A stretch of DNA of 64,000 bases from Verrucomicrobium spinosum DSM 4136 = JCM 18804. Lineage in GTDB: Bacteria > Verrucomicrobiota > Verrucomicrobiia > Verrucomicrobiales > Verrucomicrobiaceae. This document shows, one piece after another, positions 50,001 through 55,599 of the stretch. The notes below the pieces were generated by a model. It did no database searches. It had not been told where the DNA came from and saw nothing but the letters and a program-made list of their open reading frames with translations. The stretch lies in contig NZ_ABIZ01000001.1 in the NCBI RefSeq assembly GCF_000172155.1, positions 124,001 through 188,000 on the forward strand, written 5' to 3'. A program made the translations under genes and the position numbers. Positions within the stretch are counted from its first letter, which is position 1; each line of letters opens with the position of its first letter.

Positions 50001-52022
50001 AATCGGGCTCAAAAGGTGGTCGTGGGTAGCCCAACACCTGGCACCACGGACTACGTCTACAACAGCATCAATCAGCTCACCAGTTGGACAGAAGGGGGGA
50101 ACACCGTCAGCTACACGTACGATCTCAACGGGAATCGGGAGTCTCGTACCCAAGGTGCAGCCAGTGACTCTCTGGGATGGGACTACGAGAACCGATTGAT
50201 CAGCTTCGACAAGAATACAGGCGATGGCCAGGGGCTCTACACCTTCGTGTACGATTACCGCACTCGCCGTATCGAGACAGTCAAAGATGCAGACCCAATC
50301 ACGAAGTTTGTCTTCAGTGGAGGCGCTTCCGTCCAGGAGGTTGAAGGAGGTGTGCTTGCCGCGGAGTTTGTCCGTGGTAGTGATATTGGCGGTGGAGTTG
50401 GAGGGATGCTGTATTCGTTGCGGTCGGGGACGCCAAGCTACACCCACTACAATGCGCGCGGAGATGTTGTGGCCAAGACTGATGGTGTTGGAGCCCTGAC
50501 ATACCAGGCTGCATACGAGGCTTGGGGTGAGATTAAAGCGGAATCCGGCAGCACGCAGGATCGGCAGAAGAGCAACAGCAAGGACCGGGATGTTTCGGGG
50601 TATGTCAACGAGGGTTTCCGGTATCGTGACATCGAGAGTGGAGCGTTCCTGTCAAAAGACCCCTCAGGATTCGTGGATGGCCCCAACTTGTATGCGTATG
50701 TTCTACAAAACCCATGGTCAAGCTTTGACCCTGACGGTCTAAAGACGATCTCAAACTACTTGCACGACACAGCTGTCGCAAAAGGTCGAATGGCTGAGAT
50801 AACTAGCGAGGATGGATGGGCCTTCAATCGGAAGAAAGCTGCGGAGTGGGATAGCCTAAGAACCGATGTTGCTCTCTATGAGAGCAAGATCGGAGAGATC
50901 GTCGCTACAGCAAAGGCAATGTCTGAGTATACTGGTGCTCAAGTAGATGCGACGTCAATTGATGACGAGTGGTCAACATATAAGTCTTTCAATCAGATTC
51001 ATTTTTGGCACAAGATGAATCCCGAGGCCGAAGTTGGAGATAAGTTTAACAGAGGCGACGTGGCGGGTGCCGCAGGCAAGCTCGCCCAAGATGCTGTCGT
51101 TGCGTTACTGGCAGAGGCCGGCGGGAGATTTATATTCAAAGGTGTATCGAGATACCTCGGCGCAGCAGACGACGTGGCAGCGACCGCGGGGGGGCGAGGG
51201 CTCATCTACTGCTTCCCCGCGGGAACAATGGTTCTGATGGCTGATGGGTCGTCAGTGCCAATTGAGCAAGTTGTCGAGGGCGACATTGTGCTTGCTGCGG
51301 AACCCGAGACTGAGTCAACTCCAACGAAGTGTAGGGTTCTAGGTACTTTGCGGAGTGCAACGTACCGCATGGTCGACTTGAAGGTAGTGACCGGTAGTGT
51401 GCTGAAAGTAACTGGTGAACACCCCATCTGGACTCTGAACCGAGGGTGGCAGCATGCCGATGATCTTGTTGAGGGAGACCTCCTTCTTAAGCCTGACGGT
51501 AGTTCCACTAAAGTCTCTTCAGTCGAAATTAACCAAGTCCAAAAGACTGACACCTTCAATCTTTGCGTCGAAGGCGTACATACGTTCTACGTGTTTGTCG
51601 GTCGCGATGCAGTGCTAGTTCATAATACCGATGCTGTGCTCGGACTTGATAGATTTCTGCCCCAATACGAGTCTCTCACTGGGGGCTCGGCCCATAAGAA
51701 CTGGATAAGGGATGGACTCACAAGGCGTGGTAGTCCAGGTAGTGTGCACTTTGGCAGAAAGTTCAACGACGCAATGGCAAATGCTACCAGGATTCACTTC
51801 GCACTCGATGGCATTGACGACGTCAAGGGTTCAATCTACAAAGGACGTGGAGGTTTCCCAAACCAGTCACAGTTAAACTCTCCTGGTGGCCGCCTACTTC
51901 CAAGCTCCTCTGGTGGCGGTTTCACAGATGCCGAATTGAGATTAATTACCAGAAATCCTGATCTATTGAACAAGACAACCTTCTACCGCGGCGGACAAGT
52001 GGTAACCGAACTGTGCCCCTAA
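35028..52022 (+). CDS. Giant secreted RHS-repeat polymorphic toxin with HINT domain
   Basis: 5664 residues. Sec signal (about 1-28, ATILGAALVLSQVSSLGQ). FG-GAP propeller repeats (about 125-365, e.g. DRFGASLAVDGGRLLVGAPG). Cadherin-like segment (about 420-508). Four ~155-residue carbohydrate-binding-like modules (about 565-1240, GNRWxRVPFDYTVTPNTV, GEIHGLGLDED, YTGAMHHLIIANDDD). Ca-binding thrombospondin-3-like repeats (DxDxDGLTNLQEY) between modules and up to ~2470. A LamG domain (about 1319-1531) and Ig-like domains near 2490 and 2885-3065 follow. An RHS shell opens near 3685, with YD repeats to ~5075 and the core end KDPSGFVDGPNLYAYVLQNP. Then a HINT domain (Cys5395 to Asn5533) and a 131-residue tip. 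ATG at 35028 chosen for the signal peptide. Less GC-rich than flanking genes, suggesting transfer. Confidence 0.9.
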   Translation: MNRVSSRTPFLATILGAALVLSQVSSLGQVNSPPDGFGILPDEVGIHFGPASSAPFSTLGESLLDAAPDGEFVTAPNGVVLWALRHTPSSGTIPGPVPLDEVDVHRRNSGGQWIYESTLIPPSAAGSNSEYGAAVVASGNRLFIGAPGAVNSASVAGGVVYVYEFDGIVLTPVQTLELADGVEGDRFGASLAVDGGRLLVGAPGRDKADGESTVANAGAAYFFELNSTWSLVRTEWSTQPQADAQFGFSVGLSGRRFAVGAPFEDGKYVGGGTPVHLTDAGAVYLGRWDAAVPLLPFNNLFSTYAPVQASIAGLAGSHFGWSVAVDDRMRVAVSMPDSSWMPMDNMVGWDSGVVMVMHWNGKMSPDEAFVRTSFSHGELSVGARFGEHLEAAAGSVDFGVATALRTNNARVHYYVLEAIQAQPGAVVGSVETPRRVGDLVAADPENVALTLSIPSANNPHGTHFEISASGELRAKSSLGTLLDGVYPVGLNVSDGVNGEVSRVFQIEVTGAVPDADRDKMADAWELAHGLNPAINDAEEDPDQDGLTNLQEYSANKDPMDPEGPLLMGGYIDLRPFLSLVSQDKPAEGTVTVADGGQGLALTGNRWVRVPFDYTVTPNTVLEFEFRGTTQGEIHGLGLDEDVNESNARRLVQVWGVTTNFDGSIVETDFDAYKHHANNWAPIRVRIGQSYTGAMHHLIIANDDDELPQNSNTEIRKVRVYEAPARDQDGNIDLRPFGGYALAYDGDKPKQGGSVSVSADGKEIQVTGNRWLQWLLPHTVTPLTVVEFSYKSNVQGEVHGIGLDEDTQLNNNKRLFQFHGTQYWENAFRVGTSDWYAGPSGTWKNYRIGVGKSYTGAMRYLVIGNDHDITNPNASASFKNIRVYNAPDSDLDLIPDWWEAEWGTNPLVKDATLDPDDDGLTNLQEYQNNTDPLDPEGPLLMGGYLDLRPYVSHMGQDVPTAGTVVLQNKGETMTLTGNRWVRVPFDYNVTPNTVMEFEFQGTQQGEIHAVGLDDDTLDANGKRLCQLWGTDPWTNAFQPGDYDGYSHHTPDWKTYRIRVGRLATGAMHHFFVVNDDDNAPQDSSMTIRKVRFYEAPIVDGQGYIDLRYWSGYGLPTNDGDAPKTGAVTGDSSGREISIQGNRWLQVLVDYPVTPRTVVEFSYRSDVEGESHGLGLDENTQLGDAARVFRFHGTQASNYTIPTSPSLRYREAGGWRQYRLPVGRQYPAAVMRYLVLANDDDRPTPLASAAFKDIKIYEVTDDADADGIPNSWETAHALNPNSAADASADPDHDGLSNLEEYEAGTNPDTPDSDEDSLRDNLAVGKLAGYWKMDVEGPAGHEIADSTPSNADGTAHQQARIESESGIAGTAALQLGLQNESRVTLPPDLFEWQPDTTLAFWMKSSTQGEMSVLSAPSATNDNAYLVLLKDRFLRLYTGLHSNDYVEWEPALTDGQWHHVVVVRQGSANKASLYVDGVSFGERSGTFVTQDIDLVVLGHEADSVNGDFVPSQRFRGFLDEVRFYQRAVTSAEAKSLALWQPRLQNQDDLDHDGMADAWELAHQVTDPQADHDGDGRTNVQEFLSNSDPWDYYNGRPPVLTDVFNPSGGTDLLMRLGIRDPGAADDDSWRAYINGTYIGRNLPTGSSSSDFNYSNILYLPIGLTGTFTFQIIYDGNEDGSSFQLDLQFLNSIPYTLTGYSTLPQGSGYQFTIDVSDDFDNDGLMNAVEVIMTTDPWDPDTDDDGLPDGWEISYDLNPKDATGIHGGGADADDDGLTNLQEYEAHTSPRTFDSDGDLLPDGWELAYGGVFSPLVANDRFGDEDGDGLTNLDEKIFQTDPLVADTDGDGTSDGDEVSQAGLPNDVGDFGLPPSFPANRAQPNPGDAWALKLEVGDPTGGHSERYTLVVRDAETGAVLLEHEGGTFGQPSAREYSQFRHGKNYTFQLKWNGSAPILNLAQPDFDGVASVKLVGLPAAMDWTSLGYRLIDSIDTTTWSPTASPQVFTTWNDKFSFKADAAKHETVLIWLSDQQTDSDGDGLVDSEERHIYGTNPALADTDVDGIPDGWEVRNGQNPLVKDADADPDDDHLTNLSEWQHGSDPRLTDTDEDGLPDGWEVSNGTNPANAKDRLEDKDGDRVPNYVEFLKGTLPNDNQSLPAPDVVVDSQLASASSSDNIFATLQEAYSALPSPSGEPAFSVIRVVPGKYAGLDGHLQKKQVVWLADETGSVEVTGSFAGFWLAADTVVSGFQFQGLGVNVASTGVLISGSQSSGGSAPDVRLINCFFRNHHCGTIDNTAAGRRFAGGVINEGGEVHVLHCTFWNNTGTDADAVVNRSGTVQIVNSVIWNPGQSSGANQAIWEAVLGQNVKVIDSLIQGSTENESIEDPGLTLAGNITADSLAKDMGTVSAGVLRDIYGTVRPQGAGYDLGAEEWLDTDGDNLPDWWESRYGFDPQASTDQNDTDNDGAGRLAEFMAGSDPTDFFSKPGASLPVLEIVGGNNQRLDAGQVTPQPLEVCVRDQVTNELLVAAPIDFTIVTGGGVLYETAGGQPIESTPVRLQTDSEGKARIYYKQPASPQYRSTIRASAGTSATVEFSLFDTAFTVQPDSITATISAGTSENSELTLSNQTSEPVAYNLEVENGAALFSSGDDYQWKKTGDDGGPAYQWTDISTTGSRLATVSDGDDVSQEVSLAFSFPFYDGHFETVFVHSNGYLTFGAAATQTAPDSIPGLSLPPNLVAGLFVDMDGATSGDVYCFSDSEKCIIQYQDAKFQWWDGKATFQIVLHKGGRIELIYKELTGDFAYSLTGIQNGMKSKGVEVSYFTYVLQSEMAVVLHREHQWLSVAAPVGQLGVGESVSIPITLNASKLESGSFEGVVLVGNDLASGAVEVPVMMTVDSLPTVSITQPSADFVHNPGSSVQLAAQANDMEGPISKVEFYIDGLRIAEDATAPYETTWWPNLSAGDHELVVKAYDTQGGVGVSVPRIVGAVQESRLSLEVVGGNSQIGQPEAVLPQAVVLMVKTSDGSPAPGVPVRVLVSEGDGLIRNGTQQSSLLELTSDSLGKVTFEYKLGSTVVNKLVAGTLSVPMSTASVEGYASSGSTSPTNPFPGGNPPGSGGSNSAPNPGGAGLQPVVDPDPEFPGAPHIQYIEPITTTTSEGDVTDWTQIKMVWQGSSHGTDVQYAIERKVSTGPWTQMSLVGSAGISPYFDEELVAGKRYLYRIHAVVNGARIATSNIAPYLVPEVRSIKIKESAAFGSKGGAREFQSSGSVPQYYLTTSTAGSWNYGDASASYSGTVSSHPEPNAETGNLDWSYSYTGSSSFTSSYQIGSSTCDETGAWSGTSSNYSFGEWISGPISWPAWAPSTSGMPTSEAPTERSYNRDSQEATVSLSGVYSTGDLITDVHASFPEYKFVGEFQNPIAWYEGAWSWSGYTPSTSILFASRLLWLNDSTYEVRKIKYQFTGNPSQGAKLEWFEVFEEDDLAELETPVEDRIHIVARRSWSLSGATPVSEEYELDASTMDKNGQFYLMSAPQLTILETGFHPLDEFEEDQPRVITQSADGRFYIESNALPWITHTISWTGGNGIKVFLGGVEVLNGQTFTREQWDYFSTVGSGFRVVVTQDALPGTTINITLTSHGPGSAEIGSDQVSFKFEGPEYNYTVPVDEASGARYRKIALNGRPLPDGKPQTTEESDQQPEDTFVDALTLGLRHNVSDIFCRVPGSDLSLQVRRSILSEIWSERSGLRPNERPDRPFGTGWSTNLTPHVAVVLPVSETGSSSPEPLFFEVVDEDGNSYRFLQVGDDFVPFPTAKHEGNTFLASLAGEASGDLVFRKKFGTTIVFRPSNLMLEVASDRLMGSDSRNRHHYYRAVSTTDRLGQKLQYEYQNDTSLVPKCITVVGRPDLALFIRQNEHGLITSIWDPNWNETKFEYEHDALRNTWLLVAVRRADGTRNQYGYEFVQEAELKPRPVVVNDPGTTYIHCDLTSVTDPNGNTYSFEYMFDHSGSNVGWGKYDYQWSSEHPEISGYYVTTGHARMVKKVTMPGNKGIAEFQNLSKTKLVRDADGVAALSNDSVRKTRVWDAEGHLRTYEWSDGVVCEVNTLGDYYPSPNVVDPKIVYYRALTVTHDGYGTESFTFDENAGLALKSARDLSGNLTTFFYDQSWQAPQIYRQILPLSLGLNGRYDDPTRQTNALGKSRTFTYDERRIMTSVVDEEGRKTTYLTDSLGRRTRETIEAADGSLVQQTDFTYGDSRFPGLVTHTSLQNLVGGPAWETDLVTQSVPDSAGRIMEQIVDAGGLNLKTSFTYAANGNKLTATDPNGNTTWFFYDSCNRLWWTGFQDGSHRELRYDARGNKVRDIDEKGNVTIFEYDALNRVVKQARDMNGNAVIDTPDLVSESDYNAVGSVTMTKDPEGNVTTFVYDGLQRLEEKHQPLNITTTFQYGANSGGSVFDSTPFKPTRTEDPRGYVTGVTYDALYRPKETRVGYGAGIAVTHTEYDDVGNAVEVIDPLDKHTVTDYDALNRPTAVHFEDGTTQKTYFTSTGLKWKVEDELGRQTLTEFDGAGRPIKVTQPAVWDTVSGQIKNPVTRTEYDDAGNAVAVINARGQRSDFGYDARNRKVSSKLPEAWDAERAVFVRATTVTDYDPVGNVVKVTDSRGYVTDTTYDEANRIRSVTAPIVEKPDGTTARPVTFTTYYKTGTVRTVTDPNGHVTTNTYDALNRLRTTTDAEGIVVTNEYDKVGSRTAVIDGKNQRTEFEYDGLNRNTVVRDALSRETVFEYNDLNKTARVDAEGQRTEYRYDDRHRLETVTYIGRAEDNRVYDYDPAGNLLSVTESGKGGKADVAYTYDVLNRVESETSGGLTHQYRYDLVGNRTLVIYGGTGREIVSTYDSVNRLATMKENGRTTSYAYNAADAVSIRTLPNGDSTSTIYDALNRAVQIQGITASSGLLYTQIMKHDLAGSVVQISEIYPSGLANRTVVNTYDDIYRLVNESITTAEDGTVSITYGYDDANNRAQKVVVGSPTPGTTDYVYNSINQLTSWTEGGNTVSYTYDLNGNRESRTQGAASDSLGWDYENRLISFDKNTGDGQGLYTFVYDYRTRRIETVKDADPITKFVFSGGASVQEVEGGVLAAEFVRGSDIGGGVGGMLYSLRSGTPSYTHYNARGDVVAKTDGVGALTYQAAYEAWGEIKAESGSTQDRQKSNSKDRDVSGYVNEGFRYRDIESGAFLSKDPSGFVDGPNLYAYVLQNPWSSFDPDGLKTISNYLHDTAVAKGRMAEITSEDGWAFNRKKAAEWDSLRTDVALYESKIGEIVATAKAMSEYTGAQVDATSIDDEWSTYKSFNQIHFWHKMNPEAEVGDKFNRGDVAGAAGKLAQDAVVALLAEAGGRFIFKGVSRYLGAADDVAATAGGRGLIYCFPAGTMVLMADGSSVPIEQVVEGDIVLAAEPETESTPTKCRVLGTLRSATYRMVDLKVVTGSVLKVTGEHPIWTLNRGWQHADDLVEGDLLLKPDGSSTKVSSVEINQVQKTDTFNLCVEGVHTFYVFVGRDAVLVHNTDAVLGLDRFLPQYESLTGGSAHKNWIRDGLTRRGSPGSVHFGRKFNDAMANATRIHFALDGIDDVKGSIYKGRGGFPNQSQLNSPGGRLLPSSSGGGFTDAELRLITRNPDLLNKTTFYRGGQVVTELCP
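51210..51626 (+). other. HINT (pretoxin) autoprocessing domain inside the RHS protein
   Basis: Starts with Cys5395 in CFPAGTMVLMADGSSVPIEQ and continues with GDIVLAAEPE. Block B is VTGEHPIWTLNRGWQHADDL, and the domain ends TFYVFVGRDAVLVHN, with His5532-Asn5533 as the cleavage dyad. This is the pretoxin-HINT form that releases the C-terminal toxin in many RHS proteins. Confidence 0.88.
51627..52019 (+). other. C-terminal toxin tip of the RHS protein, family not recognised
   Basis: 131 residues after VHN, beginning TDAVLGLDRFLPQYESLTGG. Notable segments: HKNWIRDGL, HFGRKFNDAMANATRIHFAL, KGRGGFPNQSQL, and the end FTDAELRLITRNPDLLNKTT followed by FYRGGQVV. Two histidines and several acidic residues could form an active site, but no known toxin class can be named. 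It is the variable part of the polymorphic toxin. Confidence 0.6.
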
Positions 52023-52026
52023 GCTT

Positions 52027-52359
52027 ATGGAAAATATACAACTAGTGCATGCCAAGAAGAACCTCGGGAAATGGCGCGGAGCAGATGGGCAGTTCGTGTC
52101 TTACGAGCCGACCTTGCAGCTAGCTACGTTGGCGTTCTGGTTCGAGCTAGCGCCAGATCGCGGATTCCTACAGTTGTCGTTGAGCGGATGCTCACGGATT
52201 AGCCTTCCCGTGAAATGGAACTGTAGCTCGATGAATATTGCAGATCTGGACCTCTCCAAGCAGTTTAAGATCGAAGATCCGACGCTAGGAATACTGATTG
52301 TATGTAGCGAAGTGAACGCGACTCCTCGAAGGGAGAAGTTTTGGCTTAATTTGCAATAG
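52027..52359 (+). CDS. Candidate immunity protein for the RHS toxin tip
   Basis: 110 residues, starting four bases after the toxin stop, so translationally coupled. Starts MENIQLVHAKKNLGKWRGAD; no signal peptide or membrane helix, consistent with a cytosolic inhibitor. Predicted mixed alpha/beta with several Trp/Phe strand segments (LATLAFWFELAPDRGFLQLS, REKFWLNLQ). Family not recognised. Position immediately after a HINT-RHS toxin is the standard location of a cognate immunity gene; function is inferred from that alone. A strong hairpin lies 90 bases after its stop. Confidence 0.6.
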   Translation: MENIQLVHAKKNLGKWRGADGQFVSYEPTLQLATLAFWFELAPDRGFLQLSLSGCSRISLPVKWNCSSMNIADLDLSKQFKIEDPTLGILIVCSEVNATPRREKFWLNLQ

Positions 52360-52448
52360 AGACCATTCCACAGTTGCACACGAACTTGCTAGCGCATAGG
52401 CTCCTGTTGGACATCTAGAAACCGCTGAGGTTGGCTCGTGTTTCATGT

Positions 52449-52492
52449 CACCCCCGCTGAAACCCGTGCCCGTAGGGGTTTCAGCGGGGGTG
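52449..52492 (+). terminator. Perfect 17-bp stem hairpin after the immunity gene
   Basis: CACCCCCGCTGAAACCC (52449-52465) pairs without mismatch with GGGTTTCAGCGGGGGTG (52476-52492) over a 10-nt loop. No U-tract. Bases 52360-52448 and 52493-52632 contain no recognisable gene. Confidence 0.65.
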
Positions 52493-52632
52493 TCTGCGAA
52501 CATGAAGTACGAGTGACCGGGGACCAGCCAAGGTGGGCGGCGGTGGGACTACTGGTCTCCCAAACCCCCATAGATACGGCTTGCCGATGGGGGTGAGGGA
52601 AGAGCAGGTGGGGGGGGCAGGCACACCAGTAC

Positions 52633-52800
52633 GAAGAGACAGGCCGAAGAGACAGGCCGAAGAGACAGGCCGAAGAGACAGGCCGAAGAGACAGGCCGAA
52701 GAGACAGGCCGAAGAGACAGGCCGAAGAGACAGGCCGAAGAGACAGGCCGAAGAGACAGGCCGAAGAGACAGGCCGAAGAGACAGGCCGAAGAGACAGGC
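52633..52800. repeat. 13-bp tandem repeat, about 13 copies
   Basis: The unit GAAGAGACAGGCC is repeated almost without change. The period is not a multiple of three, so the open frame through it is an artefact. It ends 53 bases before the RAYT transposase start. Confidence 0.9.
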
Positions 52801-52852
52801 TATTACGAGAAGGAGAAGTTGACGGCTCTACCTTTTAGGGCGATGGGCTGCC

Positions 52853-53908
52853 ATGGCCTCGCCTCGCTACTTTGCCGATCCGCTGGTTCCGGTTGCCTAT
52901 TACCACTGCATCTCCAGAGTGGTCGAGAGGCGGTTGGCGTTTGGGCCGGAGGAGAAGGAGCAGTTTGTGCGCTTGATGCGGGCCTATGAGGGGTTCTGCC
53001 AGGTGCGGGTGTTGTCCTATTGCGTGATGTCCAATCACTTCCACATCATGGTGGAGGTGAAGAAGCGGCCTGAAGGGGCGGTGTATTCGGATGCATGGCT
53101 GCTCAAGCAGGCGGCGTTGATCTATTCCCAACCGGCGGTGCGGATGCTCAAGGAGACGCTGGAAACCTTTCGCAGCCAGGGGCATGACGCGGCGGCCGAG
53201 GAACTCAAGGAGAGATATTTGGGGCGGATGTGGGATGTGAGCCAGTTCATGAAGGAACTCAAACAGCGCTTCAGCTTGTGGTTCAACAAGAGGGAGAATC
53301 GCAAGGGCACACTCTGGGAGGAGCGCTTCACCAGTGTGCTGCTGGAAGGTGAGCTCGCTACGCTCTCGGTGATGAGTGCCTACATCGATCTCAATCCGGT
53401 GCGGGCGGGACTGGTGGAAGATCCCAAGGACTACCGGTGGTGCAGCTATGCGGAGGCGGTGGCGGGTGGGCGCAAGGCGATGTCAGCCTTGTACACGATC
53501 ACGAATGAGCATCGTCTGCACGAGCGGAACCAGCCAAGGGGCTCGCAGCGGATTCCCAGTGCGGCCAAGGTCCTCTCCGGCTACCGGGTATGGCTCTTTG
53601 GCCAGGGGGAGGAGGTTCGAGACGGTCACGGTTCGGACAGCCAGGTGCTGCGCAAGGGGATCAAGCGTGAGGTGGTGGAGCAGGTGCGCACGGAAGACGG
53701 CAGGCTGACGCTCGCGGAGACGCTGCGTCATCGGGTGACGTACTTCACGCTAGGTGTGGCCTTGGGAAGCCGGGGTTTTGTGGATGAGTTCTTTGAGGCG
53801 CGCCGTGAACAATTTGATGTCCGCCGTCAACGAGGTGCCCGCCCCATGAAGGGCGGGAGTTTTGCCGGAATGTTCGCCTTTCGAGCGCCGAGAGTCGGGG
53901 TGGTGTGA
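52853..53908 (+). CDS. REP-associated tyrosine transposase (RAYT, Y1/HUH family)
   Basis: 351 residues. YYHCISRVVERRLAF begins the Y1_Tnp domain; the HUH metal site is His62/His64 in VMSNHFHIMVEV and the nucleophile is Tyr177 in MSAYIDLNPVRAGL, followed by the usual DYRWCSYAEA. Single-copy RAYTs mobilise REP/REPIN palindromes by single-strand cutting; the proposed substrates here are the GTAG-headed hairpin arrays elsewhere in the window. The C-terminal ~150 residues are an extension ending ARPMKGGSFAGMFAFRAPRV. That tail is also found as fragments at 34294 and 56071. The gene is intact with a complete catalytic triad. The 218-bp stretch behind it matches the stretch behind the 56071 fragment. 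Confidence 0.88.
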   Translation: MASPRYFADPLVPVAYYHCISRVVERRLAFGPEEKEQFVRLMRAYEGFCQVRVLSYCVMSNHFHIMVEVKKRPEGAVYSDAWLLKQAALIYSQPAVRMLKETLETFRSQGHDAAAEELKERYLGRMWDVSQFMKELKQRFSLWFNKRENRKGTLWEERFTSVLLEGELATLSVMSAYIDLNPVRAGLVEDPKDYRWCSYAEAVAGGRKAMSALYTITNEHRLHERNQPRGSQRIPSAAKVLSGYRVWLFGQGEEVRDGHGSDSQVLRKGIKREVVEQVRTEDGRLTLAETLRHRVTYFTLGVALGSRGFVDEFFEARREQFDVRRQRGARPMKGGSFAGMFAFRAPRVGVV

Positions 53909-54127
53909 GGGCAATAAGGGGTGCCGCAAAGAAGGGTGGCTCGCATAAACGGATATAGGGGACCAAGGGGTATTGTGCCCCTGGGGAGTCTGTGGATTTG
54001 TATCCGGGAAGAGTGCTGATTGCTGCCTGGAATGCTGCGGGTAATTCCGCCGAGGGGTGTGAAATGGGGCAGAGATTGGAGGCATGCCTCCAATGATGAT
54101 TTGGATTGTGATTTTCTTTCTCCGGGA

Positions 54128-55177
54128 TTACTTATAGCCTGTCTTTTCGCATTTCAGCACCAGCACCCACAGGGCATCCTGGCAGTAGGTGCTGGCCTCA
54201 AAAAACTTCCGCCGGGCATGCGCCCAGCAGCCCGCCAGCCGGATCGTGCCCGCACGCTCCCGGCTCTGGGCAAAAGACGCGTAAGCGGCATACCCATCGC
54301 ACTGGATGATGCCCTCGAACCCGGCAGGCACCAGGCTCTCCAGACAAAAGGCCGCCCGTCCGGTGTGCCACTGGAAGAACGTCTCCTGGGTCAGCGGCGA
54401 GTGCGCCACCCACAGGTAACCCGTTTTGGTCTGGCCATGACCGGGGCTCAAGTACTCAATGGGTGTCTCATCAAGCTGGACATACCCGCTGGCAAACACG
54501 CTCTGATGGATCTCGCGCATGAGCAGCCCGCAGGCCTCTGCGGTCATCCCGCTCCAGTTGGCCAGCGTCTGGCGCGAGATCTCCACGCCCAGCCCGGCGT
54601 AGATGCCCTCCAGCCGGTGCCAGGGCAGATGGTCCCGGTAACGTGAGACCATGCTGTGGGCCAGCAGCGAGGGCGCTGCCACGCAGCGCTCCTGCAGGCA
54701 GGGCTGCAACGGAGCCACCACCGGAGGCAGATGCCGCTGGTCCTTGCGCACATACTTGCGCCGGATGATGCGCAAGCGCTCGAAGCTTGCCGGGGTGTAC
54801 TCAAGCTGCTCGGTGACCTCTTCGCCGATGTGCACCCAGTCCTCAGGACAGGCCTTGACCTCTTCGGGGTCGATGAACACTTCTTTAACCGGCAGGTGCT
54901 CCGGGATGCGGGGCTTGCGCTCCCGGGCTGGCTCCGGGGTGGACGGCTCCCTGCCCGGCCGGGTCTGACGGGCCGACTCTTCGGCCAGCGTAAGCTCTTC
55001 GATCCCGTCGAGCAGCAGCTGCATCTGCTCTGCATCCAGCTTCTCGCTGCTTTTGCCGAACATCCGGCGCGAGAGGGCATCGAGCTTGAGGCGCAGCAGC
55101 TTGTTTTCCAGACGCACCGCCGCAAGCTCCCCACGAAGCTCTGCGATCAAAGTGGCGGCGTCAGGTTCAGGAGTCAC
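54128..55177 (-). pseudogene. IS66-family transposase TnpC, 3'-truncated
   Basis: 349 residues versus roughly 500 for the family. The N-terminal coiled/Zn region (LENKLLRLKLDALSRRMFGK) is present, as are two catalytic Asp candidates, Asp236 (VQLDETPIEYL) and Asp294 (IIQCDGYAAYASF). The protein breaks off after GCWAHARRKFFEASTYCQ and ends KCEKTGYK, a tail encoded by sequence resembling that behind the second RAYT tail. The final catalytic Glu is therefore missing and the enzyme must be dead. GTG start at 55177. Confidence 0.85.
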
Positions 55178-55239
55178 GAGGCTCGTGATGTGGCCTCAAG
55201 CCGCGCCCTTGTCCAGCTTCAGATGCAGGAAGCAGGAAA

Positions 55240-55599
55240 CTATCCCGTCTCACGTTCATACCAGGGGCGCATCTTCGCGCCCCGCAGATCAATGCCGTCG
55301 GTGAGCATGGCCAGGGCCTGCGGGGCCAGGGCCAGCTTGGTCTGTGCAGGATCGGCGACAGCCGGCCAGCTGAAGGTGCCTTGTTCGAGCCGTTTGGCCA
55401 GCAGCCACCAGCCCGAACCGTCCCAGTAGAGGATCTTGAGCACCGAGTGGCGCCTGTTGCTGAAGACAAAGAGCGAGCCGCTGCGGGGATCGTCCTGCAA
55501 CTGCGCACTGACCATGCCCTGAAGGGTGCCCACCCCGGCCCTCATGTCACAGGATTGAAGGGCGATGAAGACCTTGAGGCTGCCTGAGAAGCTCAGCAT
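55240..55599 (-). CDS. IS66 accessory protein TnpB
   Basis: 119 residues with the complete IS66 OrfB signature: VFIALQSCDMRAGVGTLQGM, GSLFVFSNRRHSVLKILYWD and WWLLAKRLEQGTFSWP. Helper protein required for transposition of the element. Start overlaps the TnpA end by seven bases, as is common in IS66. Intact, but its partner TnpC is truncated, so the element cannot move by itself. Confidence 0.92.
   Translation of the reverse strand: MLSFSGSLKVFIALQSCDMRAGVGTLQGMVSAQLQDDPRSGSLFVFSNRRHSVLKILYWDGSGWWLLAKRLEQGTFSWPAVADPAQTKLALAPQALAMLTDGIDLRGAKMRPWYERETG

Noticed and set aside
51210-51626. Intein inside the giant protein
   Set aside because: The HINT domain sits directly before the C-terminal tip of an RHS protein, the normal pretoxin position, and the host is not a conserved enzyme typical for inteins.
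52533-52838. 101-codon frame rich in Lys/Arg/Glu
   Set aside because: Generated by the 13-bp tandem repeat, which cycles through all three frames.
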